A stretch of DNA of 64,000 nt from Desulfopila sp. IMCC35008 (GTDB lineage: Bacteria; Desulfobacterota; Desulfobulbia; Desulfobulbales; Desulfocapsaceae): NCBI RefSeq assembly GCF_010646885.2, contig NZ_CP050700.1, forward strand, positions 4,304,501 to 4,368,500, written 5' to 3'. The position numbers and the translations under genes were made by a program. Of this stretch, positions 19,601 through 27,243 are shown in pieces. Numbering within the stretch: the stretch's first letter is position 1; every line of letters starts with the position of its first letter. The notes under the pieces were generated by a model, which was not told the DNA's origin, did not search any database, and saw nothing but the letters and a program-made list of their open reading frames with translations.

Positions 19601-19713
19601 CTACAAAGGATGGATATTTCGATTATACAGGGACGGTACAAAGAGTGGGAGAAACACCTCCTCCAGGACCCGTTCCCAAAAATGCGCCGAGTACAATCGG
19701 GGGCAAGAAATAG
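16624..19713 (+). CDS. traG: TraG, mating-pair stabilisation / pilus assembly protein
   Basis: 1029 residues from ATG at 16624; a TTG at 16615 overlaps the traH stop. The N-terminal half has a signal sequence and several membrane helices (about 1-25, 42-65, 75-100, 355-385, 395-415, 445-470). The C-terminal half is a long soluble, glycine/threonine-rich domain. TraG acts in pilus biogenesis (N-part) and mating-pair stabilisation or entry exclusion (C-part). It is the last gene of the visible transfer operon. No traN was found. Confidence 0.88.
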   Translation: MKKIYPLLLTGLLVFAAAPAMAIDMEFYTYGGFNPVVQAFAKVALIFGDSGYKGLLVVVTVLGIVAAAVGMIAKATVGGRISLTWPVPVLAGMVVYIALFIPTGNITVYDPVLNRFQIVPNVPDAIVATAGTLNKLEKGLVDIIDTASAPNAHYLDTAGGKGFKVLEAIRGSSPKDNHARTSMIRYIKDCVTFELLRPGSTISLDTMRNSSTDFLTELAGAQNPAIYTVYYDSTNPEGQTMTCTQAWTQLQPIYSNPTNYDEAIQRACAKAHFDPNSTTEMLRCQSLISTTMLHVTGNSYTPERLIQQRQIAEILYNFYYQDDYETSVLMESDRKIVATGMGIGITMNEWIPIIRAIMTAIAVGTLPFLALFLPTPVIGRAASVMFGFFVFLTTWGVTDAVIHGAAMDYAAYAFEDVRQSNLGVYAMASFPNMSLKMMAMFGVIRSAGIMLASIFSMMLVRFGGSALAHFATNLGSIARGAGAQAGALITPEGNASALAEQTRIAGLLEGMQEHRFTNMAAAGAYKMHSNVGGYHAAMNTRNSLQDTGHLPQGTTAAEYAQAETSAGRSAGTNAGVISVTTGTDGNASRMKGESVNADGSTTTITTGTGGTGQAVDTMPAGTAKYDVDGNGNQTLTYAQVNGMNPISIGQSLQNQLIGSASNSLGGSSNWNMMTRQLQRDSLTSTSAQSYSERLDNSMRSNWQRSFNDSSSFVHSMDQYSRTQLSSMLNAGGKIGLGLSAGAGGNAQITVMGNDGETVSFNVSEQTAQAFARDQARIRAESIQETFSGSQGLDYLTDISKQIGATESYSFLEDARRVEAATQSYGTNMQTAFVRDYATNQFGDENPASIRKAVGNLAHMAQSNPQALNKMVEGFVSGNGYGWGTTSGKVISAMDAMGNRTHDDAILRGAIDHTTNAARKESSGVTTNNLVPPDQKGLREPDSTPAVDKADHLRNIARNEETGDGRIRTTPTGMAKEGVGKVFDGLVDSQGDRPTKDGYFDYTGTVQRVGETPPPGPVPKNAPSTIGGKK

Positions 19714-19727
19714 TTAATATGATTTAA

Positions 19728-19991
19728 CTACCTATTTCTATTATGAACGTTTGATGAAAGACAAGACCAACTTGAGTCAAATTCTAAATCTTCTTCGATT
19801 TCAAACTCACCTTTTTCAGCAGGCCGAATAGATTTAGAAAAGGATCGGATACCACTCCCCACAATTTCCCAAAAAGAGACTTTACGTGCTGGAACCGTAT
19901 CCTCATGAAACAGCTTCCCGCATGCAGCGCAGTATTCGTCATCTTCACAACGGCAACCGCAATGGGGACATATAGCGTATTCAAGGGTCAT
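19728..19991 (-). CDS. small zinc-ribbon protein
   Basis: 87 residues. Two CxxC pairs (CPHCGCRC and CAACGK, residues about 8-27) form a probable zinc ribbon, followed by an amphipathic and then acidic tail. There is no recognisable enzyme domain. It is convergent with traG and lies downstream of the rhuM gene across a gap of about 100 bp. It may be the last gene of the cargo island. Confidence 0.55.
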   Translation of the reverse strand: MTLEYAICPHCGCRCEDDEYCAACGKLFHEDTVPARKVSFWEIVGSGIRSFSKSIRPAEKGEFEIEEDLEFDSSWSCLSSNVHNRNR

Positions 19992-20090
19992 AGCTTTGTC
20001 TTTCTAAAAAGGTGGTAGTCGTTTGTTGGGTTCATCCCTTTATAAATCCTTACAACATCGTGATAAAATGTCAAGCTCACCTGAATAGAC

Positions 20091-21152
20091 CTACTCCTCC
20101 CCCTTCTGCTTCAGTTGCTTAATAACCCGATCAAAATCGCTCTCAAAAAGACGATCCTGAACAATCCGGTACTTTTCAAATTCACTCTCCGCGTGGGCTT
20201 TGGCTATTTCTGCAGTAACCTTCCCGGCATCTCGTAAAATTTCCCGGTCTGTTGCCTCAATAAAGCGATTAAGGCGTGCTTCCCAATCCTGCATTGTCAT
20301 TGGAATTTGTCGCAAGGCCATATCCTCAGCGACATCCAAATAGGCAGCAACCAGTCGGCGCAATTGTGCCATTTCGCCTTCAGTTAGGTAATTTTTGGCG
20401 ATACTGACATCGAACTTTTGAATCTTCCCATCAGGAGCATCCTTCCAAGTGGTTAACCCCATGTTATCCTTTTCATGATCCGCACGCTCCACGATAACTT
20501 CCGCTGCAGTTTGTCCATGAATAGCCCAGTGCAGTTTGTTCTGAACGGTCGCAAAGAAACGCTTTGTGGCTTTCGCTGTTATGTCATAATCAATAGAGGT
20601 TGCATAGATATCAGTGATCTTTTGGTAAAACTTACGTTCACTCAGGCGTATTTCCCGAATGCGCTCCAACTGCTCTTCAAAATACTTACTACCAAGGATA
20701 GAGCCGTCACTCTTGAGACGCTCATCATCCATGGTAAAGCCTTTCACGGTGAATTCCTGGATAATCTTTGTCGCCCACTTCCGGAACTGAACAGCACGTT
20801 CGGAGTTGACTTTGTAACCAACTGCGATAATGGCAGAGAGATTGTAATGCTTGGTGTTGTAGTTTTTGCCATCAGCGGCAGTTATCCGAAAATTTCGGAT
20901 AACTGAATTTTCCTCTAACTCGCTGTCACTGAAGATCTTTTTCAAATGATAATTAACCGTCCGAACATCTACGTCATAAAGCACCCCCATCATTTTCTGG
21001 GTCAGCCAGATATTTTCATCCGCATAAATTGCCTCGACACCACCCTCACCACTCGCCGCAATAAAAGTTAGATATTCAGCAGCCGAAGATCGGACAATGG
21101 ATGACTCGTTTTGGGTGGATTTCCCGTGTTCTTTATTTATTCTACCAGCCAT
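20091..21152 (-). CDS. rhuM: RhuM family protein
   Basis: 353 residues. The N-terminal part (about 25-120) matches RhuM: IYADENIWLTQKMMGVLYDVDVRTVNYHLKKIF, then a segment with YNLSAIIAVGYKVNSERAVQFRKWA. The C-terminus is helical and charged. RhuM proteins occur in pathogenicity and defence islands and their biochemical function is not settled. The start lies 13 bp after the phosphoesterase stop, so it is probably the tail of the same operon. Confidence 0.85.
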   Translation of the reverse strand: MAGRINKEHGKSTQNESSIVRSSAAEYLTFIAASGEGGVEAIYADENIWLTQKMMGVLYDVDVRTVNYHLKKIFSDSELEENSVIRNFRITAADGKNYNTKHYNLSAIIAVGYKVNSERAVQFRKWATKIIQEFTVKGFTMDDERLKSDGSILGSKYFEEQLERIREIRLSERKFYQKITDIYATSIDYDITAKATKRFFATVQNKLHWAIHGQTAAEVIVERADHEKDNMGLTTWKDAPDGKIQKFDVSIAKNYLTEGEMAQLRRLVAAYLDVAEDMALRQIPMTMQDWEARLNRFIEATDREILRDAGKVTAEIAKAHAESEFEKYRIVQDRLFESDFDRVIKQLKQKGEE

Positions 21153-21165
21153 GCCCTTTCATGTA

Positions 21166-21990
21166 TCAATATGATATTTTAAAAATTTCTTGAATTTTTG
21201 GCGCACCATATTTCGCTTCCCCTGTTTTCACCAGGAGGTTTGGTAATATCTGACATTCTCCAAAGCTATGAGTATGTCCACAGAAAACTGTCATCTGCTT
21301 ATCATGTGCAGTTCTCATACTACCTTTCAAAACATCACCCATGGCTTGGCAGGAGAAATGAGGCAACCAATCATCTGTTGATATTTCACCTTCATGCCAA
21401 CAGGCTTCAATGAATGGAGGAACATGGGTCAAAATTATAATGTGGCTATATTGCTCCAGAGCGACGAGAAGTCTTCCCCGAATGTACGAGGCAGCTTGAT
21501 CTCCCAAACGATTCAACAGAGCCAGGCGACCAACACCACCAGCCTGCACAAAATCTTGAATCTTCAGGTAATCGTTGAGCAATACCTTCGAGTCTTTATA
21601 ATTTCCAAGCCTGCCATCTGACCACCCATCATGGCCAATCAAGCAGGTATCGTTATTCAAAGGAACAATGCCAGAGCTGGGCAGCCAATGGAGCCATTTC
21701 GATCTCTGACATTTCTTTTTAACAATTGAACGAACCGATTCTATATCCCCACCATAATAATCATGATTACCGAGGACAAAATAAACAGGTGTTTTATAGA
21801 GTTTCTCAAACAATTGAAGATGATCTTCAATCTGATGTGCTGTAGAAATATCCCCGGTTATCCAAAGGCAACCAAGCCCTTTATAAGCCAGGCTTTCAAC
21901 AAATGCAGCTGCTTCTTTATTTGTTAAAAATTCCAAATGAATATCAGTCAGCCAACCACAATGTAAAATTTTCCGTTTTGTCGACGTCAT
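21166..21990 (-). CDS. calcineurin-like metallophosphoesterase
   Basis: 274 residues. The five metal-binding motifs are visible in order: TDIHLE (residues about 16-21), GDIS (about 47), GNHDYYGG (about 74-81), THVPPF and GHTH near the C-terminus. Such enzymes cleave phosphodiesters or phosphomonoesters with two metal ions. The substrate is not evident. It is 118 bp downstream of the large ATPase gene and 13 bp upstream of rhuM, so it may be an accessory enzyme of the phosphorothioation island. Confidence 0.85.
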   Translation of the reverse strand: MTSTKRKILHCGWLTDIHLEFLTNKEAAAFVESLAYKGLGCLWITGDISTAHQIEDHLQLFEKLYKTPVYFVLGNHDYYGGDIESVRSIVKKKCQRSKWLHWLPSSGIVPLNNDTCLIGHDGWSDGRLGNYKDSKVLLNDYLKIQDFVQAGGVGRLALLNRLGDQAASYIRGRLLVALEQYSHIIILTHVPPFIEACWHEGEISTDDWLPHFSCQAMGDVLKGSMRTAHDKQMTVFCGHTHSFGECQILPNLLVKTGEAKYGAPKIQEIFKISY

Positions 21991-22108
21991 GATAGTCTTT
22001 TCTATTTAAAAAAATTAAAACAGCTTCTGAAAACTGATTTTTCGTGTAATGCTCCAGTATTTCAGGGGCAGCATACAGTATTACCAAAATCATCAAATCG
22101 GCTGCAAT

Positions 22109-25100
22109 TTATTTTTTACCAGCAAAAATAATTTCAATGAATTGCATTTGCAAAGATTCTGATAAATTATTGTACATTTCTAGTACACCTTCAAGCTTCA
22201 GGCTATTTAGTCGATCTCTAATCGCTACTTGCATATCATCAACAAGAATATTTTGATCGCTACTTAAATAGACAGGTGTTGTCTCTAGCCTCCCCATAGC
22301 TACCTGACATTCTCTGGCGTCCATTGTTACTATGTCGTTTTTGGAGAAAGCTAACTGTGAAAGCCATCTAGTAGCAGCCTGATTTCTTTCCTCTAGTAAA
22401 GATTTCAATATATTTCTATATGTCTCCTCAGGGTCCCATGCCAACTCATCTTCATCATCCTGATTCGCCATTTCAAAATCTATTCTTTTAGCGACACTGG
22501 CTTCGAGCTCGGCATTGGAGACACCTAAATCCATCCATAACGATAAATTATCATCAAACTCTTGCAGTTGCTTCTGCATAGTCTCGAGCTCTTCAATATT
22601 TTCGGGTTTATCTCCCGAAAACAAGGTTAACAGCAGGTCTACTTCCCGCTGAGTTGCATTAACATCTTCTTTGGACAGAATTGAAACATCCCACAACTCC
22701 TGTACCCGTTTCCCATGCTGCTTGATTTGTGTTCTGCACTCTTTAATGTATTTATCTATCTTATTTAATGTCCTACCTACCTCCGGTACCTCTATCTGCC
22801 TACCAGCTTCATTGAGTGGTTCAATAAGCCCTTCGGCTCCACGTATCAATTGTCTCAGCTCGGCAACTCTGCACTCAGCATGCACGGGATGACTTTGTAA
22901 AAATGCTCGTGAATCTTCAACGATGAATTTGATTTTTTCCCGTTCCTCTATTTGGGCAATTATTTTGGTTGTGTATTCTTCTATTTTTTGTGTTTTTTGT
23001 CGAAGCCCAATTTTTTGAAAATTCTTACCTATTTTTTCGACCATTTTGTGGCGAAAGCTACCTACCTGCTTTGAGGAAAGGCAACTTTGCTGCGTAAGCC
23101 ATTCATTAAAAAATTGCGATGCTGCTTGCCTTGCCTCGGTATAGGCTCGTTCAACTTCAAGACGTTGATCTTCAGTCCATAAAGCTGTTTCGCGTTTCAT
23201 GTTTTCAAGACGCTGCAGCAAATCATTAGCGATTCGACTCAGGTTACCGGCGTCTTGTTTATAGAAAGATTGTTCAAAAAATAGTGACTCCTTCTCTAAA
23301 AACGACTTCAGTTCATTTAACTTTTTCAGAGCTTTATGGGTTTGCTCTTCAAGGCGAAGATAGCGTTCATATAATTCTCCTGGGGGAAGTGGCATCCTGT
23401 CCCGTAATTGCTGAGCCTTTGCCATAAAAGAGACTTTCCCCGTATATGATCCAGCAAGGTCCCATTGCGATAGAAGCTTCTGCCATGCTCCAGTTTCAGA
23501 GCCGGAAACATAACGGACAATGGTTCTCTTAAGTATTTTCAGATCGAGAAAATTACCGGTAAAAGCTTTGCCAATCCAGGTGCCAAGCGCGATATCCTCT
23601 TCATCCAAAGCAAGCACTGCCACGTCTTTTCTTGGGGTTAAAAAAATACCCAGAACAAGTCCAGCAGATGCAATATTAAACCCAAGCGGCGGGGCCATTA
23701 AGTCCTGCAATAACGTACCCACATTAAGGATTTTCTCGACCTCAAGTTTTTCTTCTAATGAGATGATAACTTTTCGAATACCCTGATGCCTTGGGTGTAA
23801 CCGTATTTCACCATCCTCCCCAAGGCTCTCCCAAGTTCTCAACAGATTTTTTGCACGATTTTGAGCCCGAGGCTCCTGAGTGGCTATCCATTCATGATTT
23901 AGTGTTCCCTTCAATAGTTCAGCTGTAATGAGTCTGCAGTCTTTAACTGCAACAGCGTTACCCCGAGTTGTGGTAAAACCATCAAAAGGGAATGGGACAA
24001 TTTCAGGGTAAACTTGTCTAAAAATTGAATCACCTGCTCTGGTCAATCGAGTTTTTTCTATAGTGATACCCGCTACCCCAATATATTCTCGTGCTTTCAG
24101 CAAGTTGTCGCAGGCTTGTTTCAGTTCTTCCAGAGATTTACTTTTGTGATCATTAATAAAATGTGAGAATTTCTGTTTTTCATCAGATGAAATAGGCCCT
24201 GACAATACTGAATACTCCGCCAATATACGGCCGATCTTATTTTCACAATCCTGGAGAAAAATAATTAGAATTGGCAAATAACCACATTTTGCCCGCTTAA
24301 TATTTGTCTCAAGCACCTCTTCTGCTTGTCGCTTAGCATTTGCTAATTGTTCATCTCCGCGCACATAACAATAAACGACCTGACCACGCAAATCGTCAGG
24401 CTTAATTGCTTTTAAACAATCGTCCACACTATTTTTTATCGTCTGGGCCAAAAATCCAAGGTGAGTACAACTTGCAAAGTACTTCCATTCAGAGGTTGTA
24501 ATATTATTTTCTGCTGCAAACTGAGGCTCAATATCGTCTAGTCCAGCCCATGCCTTACCACGGGAAACAAATAGCTCCTCTATTTGCTCTGGAGTAATTC
24601 CAGATATTTTATGTTTTAGAAATTTAATAAATGTACTTCGGGGGACTGCATCACCGATAATTTCATAGCGGAGAAAACGTTCATTCCACTCAAGTACGCC
24701 ATATTCATCTTCAAGTTCTGTGACAGCGTTCTCCAGTTGTTTTGAAGTGCAGCCTATCAAGGCTACCAATGCTGTCAGTGCCTCCTGCTGAGAACTGACC
24801 TTAAGTCCTAGTTTTCCTGCTATCAATACAGCGAGTAAAGCATGCCGGTGAGTTTTGGAAAAATCATGCTCATATTTTTGCGTGACGGTCTCGTATGATT
24901 GCGCTAGTGCCCCCCCTTGACCATACTCTTCTGAAATAATAAGCTCTTTTACAAGCAGCGAATCACAAAGGTCCGTTGCAGAAATTGACCATGGTACTTC
25001 GTCAAGCCCCAAGGTTCGCCCCTCTGCCCTATCAAAAGCTTCTGCCACAAAGGTAATTGCTGAGCGCTGCTGAAGAAATCCGGAAGAACGACTTAAAAAC

Positions 25101-26374
25101 AGTGTTGCAAGAGGATGCAAGGGCCAACACCCCTGAACAACTACTTGTTCGTATAATGCAGTATCCTGCCACACACTTTGCTGTTCAGCAAAAGGAAACC
25201 ACTTCTGGATATCAACCAAATTTTGGACACGAGAATCAGCAAGATAGGCAGAAATAAATTTAGGATCTCGTTTTTTTATTAGATGGGCAAAAAGGGTCTC
25301 AATGTTACTAGAGAGGTAGTATTTCTTAGCGGAATCATAGCGCGTTATATATCGCTGTATCGTTGATTGGCGCTCCCTAGTTATACGAGACAGATATACC
25401 TTTAATTCATACTGATTAAGACATAGTAGGGTACACTTGTCAGAATTGTCTTGAACTCCCTCAAATATTTGCTGCAAGGCCGCATCCCCTGCAATATGAG
25501 GATGCTCTGCCGCAAATTCGAGATATCGACCAAATTCATCAAAAAGAATCAGTATGCTTTGAAAAGGCTGACCAGGACCACAATAAGAATCGCAAAGCGT
25601 CTGAATGAGCTGTTGGGGTGACTCCTGGCCTACTGCACGGATAGGATACCCATTGGCTTGTTCAAAAACTTCATTAACCCATTGAAAAGCGAGGTCTTCA
25701 TGGGTGGTTAACTTGTGAAGAATCGTTTCTTTTTTGCAATCTGATCCAAAAAATCTATCGAAATCAGCTTGTCGCAACTCATAGTTTCTTTCAACAAAAA
25801 GATAAGCCTGCTGAAAGCGAGGCCAAAGCTCATCGATTGGGGTTGTATCAAGTCCATAAGCATTTAACCGAATTATCACCTGTCTGCTCAACTCTGCAGC
25901 CAAATCAAAATTCCCCATTCCATTGATAGGAATGACAAGGATAGGTGCCTCGTAGGCTCCTAACCTCAGTTCAATGTCACTTCCTATGACAGAATCTGCA
26001 TTTTTGATGTTGGCAAGGATTCCATCGGCAACAGGCCCTGTTGGTTCAGAAAAAAGGGTGGACAAGGTAAGGCCTAGGTGAGATTTACCCGTTCCATAGC
26101 CCGCTATAGCGAGAGTGATGGGATTTTCTTTGCCTTTCTTGGAGCCTAGTTCTTCTGTAATATTTTTAACAAACGATACGGTATCAGTTAGTCGATAGCC
26201 TCGACTCTCTTCAATGTCAGCAGCAGACACTCCATGATATTTCGGACCATGAAAGACAAAATTAGTAGCAGCCTTGTCTCTTTTGGAAGGATCATTTTCA
26301 AACCAATTAATTTGAACAGCACCATCAAAAAACAAATCACGTCGGAACTCTACAAGATCTGCAATAGTTTTCAC
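22109..26374 (-). CDS. giant P-loop ATPase, SspC-like paralogue
   Basis: 1421 residues. Walker A AGYGTGKSH is at 91-99 and Walker B SILILFDEFGRYLEF at 273-287. The DEFGR(Y)LEF form is shared with SspC in this window (DEFGKNLEF), indicating common ancestry. The second half (about 1000-1400) is largely charged helices and coiled coil (KALKKLNELKSFLEKES, IEELETMQKQLQEF). The gene directly follows a DUF4007 gene (20-bp gap), repeating the SspB-SspC pairing. Role as a restriction or DNA-remodelling motor is inference. The size and architecture also recall BREX BrxC/PglY ATPases. Confidence 0.75.
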   Translation of the reverse strand: MKTIADLVEFRRDLFFDGAVQINWFENDPSKRDKAATNFVFHGPKYHGVSAADIEESRGYRLTDTVSFVKNITEELGSKKGKENPITLAIAGYGTGKSHLGLTLSTLFSEPTGPVADGILANIKNADSVIGSDIELRLGAYEAPILVIPINGMGNFDLAAELSRQVIIRLNAYGLDTTPIDELWPRFQQAYLFVERNYELRQADFDRFFGSDCKKETILHKLTTHEDLAFQWVNEVFEQANGYPIRAVGQESPQQLIQTLCDSYCGPGQPFQSILILFDEFGRYLEFAAEHPHIAGDAALQQIFEGVQDNSDKCTLLCLNQYELKVYLSRITRERQSTIQRYITRYDSAKKYYLSSNIETLFAHLIKKRDPKFISAYLADSRVQNLVDIQKWFPFAEQQSVWQDTALYEQVVVQGCWPLHPLATLFLSRSSGFLQQRSAITFVAEAFDRAEGRTLGLDEVPWSISATDLCDSLLVKELIISEEYGQGGALAQSYETVTQKYEHDFSKTHRHALLAVLIAGKLGLKVSSQQEALTALVALIGCTSKQLENAVTELEDEYGVLEWNERFLRYEIIGDAVPRSTFIKFLKHKISGITPEQIEELFVSRGKAWAGLDDIEPQFAAENNITTSEWKYFASCTHLGFLAQTIKNSVDDCLKAIKPDDLRGQVVYCYVRGDEQLANAKRQAEEVLETNIKRAKCGYLPILIIFLQDCENKIGRILAEYSVLSGPISSDEKQKFSHFINDHKSKSLEELKQACDNLLKAREYIGVAGITIEKTRLTRAGDSIFRQVYPEIVPFPFDGFTTTRGNAVAVKDCRLITAELLKGTLNHEWIATQEPRAQNRAKNLLRTWESLGEDGEIRLHPRHQGIRKVIISLEEKLEVEKILNVGTLLQDLMAPPLGFNIASAGLVLGIFLTPRKDVAVLALDEEDIALGTWIGKAFTGNFLDLKILKRTIVRYVSGSETGAWQKLLSQWDLAGSYTGKVSFMAKAQQLRDRMPLPPGELYERYLRLEEQTHKALKKLNELKSFLEKESLFFEQSFYKQDAGNLSRIANDLLQRLENMKRETALWTEDQRLEVERAYTEARQAASQFFNEWLTQQSCLSSKQVGSFRHKMVEKIGKNFQKIGLRQKTQKIEEYTTKIIAQIEEREKIKFIVEDSRAFLQSHPVHAECRVAELRQLIRGAEGLIEPLNEAGRQIEVPEVGRTLNKIDKYIKECRTQIKQHGKRVQELWDVSILSKEDVNATQREVDLLLTLFSGDKPENIEELETMQKQLQEFDDNLSLWMDLGVSNAELEASVAKRIDFEMANQDDEDELAWDPEETYRNILKSLLEERNQAATRWLSQLAFSKNDIVTMDARECQVAMGRLETTPVYLSSDQNILVDDMQVAIRDRLNSLKLEGVLEMYNNLSESLQMQFIEIIFAGKK

Positions 26375-26394
26375 TTCTTCTCCCTCTTTCCGGT

Positions 26395-27243
26395 CTAGGC
26401 TAGTTCATCAAAAAGAATTGGCCAAAAATTATTTGTTTCAGAAGATCGGCTTAAAACCCAAGGCCTCATTTGCTTGTCAATTCGAACAGCACCTGCAGCC
26501 TCCGACATCTCTAGTGCTATTTCATATTGCCGTAAATCCCAGCCAGCTATCTGCTGCAAATAGGTTTTCTGCTCAAAATCATTCGCAGTTATTTGAAACT
26601 CACCTGGGAAATGTTGATCCCATAAGGAAAGAAGAAACCCACTGTAACCATTGCGGAAACCTGACAGCAAAGGAGCAGGGTTTCGTATTATTCTTCCGTT
26701 TTCTCTGTGTAGAACACCAGCCACTTTTAAAGAGGCGGTTTCTTCATAAGAACGAATTAAAGGACCAATCAAAGAACGTTTTTTTTTACCGAAAATATTT
26801 GCAAGGTGGGTGTTTAATTCATCTTCCGAAAAATCCATCCCTAAAACAGAGTGGCCTTTAGCAAAACACTGAAACCAAATTTCAGCCCCACCACTGCTGC
26901 GACAAAGATGGAAATGAACAAGCCATTGTGTGAGGGCTTCACTGAAGTTAGGGTCTTCTAGCAACACACATCGACCAAACGGAGTAAGATCAAATTCCCG
27001 CTCTTCAACCTTAATCGTGCCAGAAACTGTGATCAGACCCATGCCACTGCAGTAACGAATAATAGCCGGAACTTTTCCTGATGACTTGCCAACCGGAATT
27101 CCTGTCTGCTCAGATATTTGTTGGTCTGCTCCCCCGCCACCTCCAGCTACATAACGAAGAAAGGCCGTTATATATAAGCGCTCTGGGATAAAAGTTTGAT
27201 GGAAGGAAACAGACAACCTGTCATTTTCTATATTATCAATCAT
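26395..27243 (-). CDS. second DUF4007-like (SspB-like) protein
   Basis: 282 residues. It aligns by eye with SspB encoded at 43191: FHQTFIPER corresponds to FARHETFCPR, VGKSSGKVPAIIRYCSGMGLI to VGKNMVRSIRFWCMAFNII, and LTPFGRCVLLEDPNFSEALTQWLVHFHL to VTSFGKKL...IGTLWLLHWQL. It overlaps the DptH-like gene by 8 bp and precedes the second ATPase by 20 bp. SspB is the DNA-nicking subunit of Ssp modification. Whether this copy nicks, senses or restricts is unknown. Confidence 0.7.
   Translation of the reverse strand: MIDNIENDRLSVSFHQTFIPERLYITAFLRYVAGGGGGADQQISEQTGIPVGKSSGKVPAIIRYCSGMGLITVSGTIKVEEREFDLTPFGRCVLLEDPNFSEALTQWLVHFHLCRSSGGAEIWFQCFAKGHSVLGMDFSEDELNTHLANIFGKKKRSLIGPLIRSYEETASLKVAGVLHRENGRIIRNPAPLLSGFRNGYSGFLLSLWDQHFPGEFQITANDFEQKTYLQQIAGWDLRQYEIALEMSEAAGAVRIDKQMRPWVLSRSSETNNFWPILFDELA

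Noticed and set aside
4491-19713. Search for traN in the transfer operon
   Set aside because: No large cysteine-rich exported protein of TraN type was found. It may lie beyond the window or be absent.
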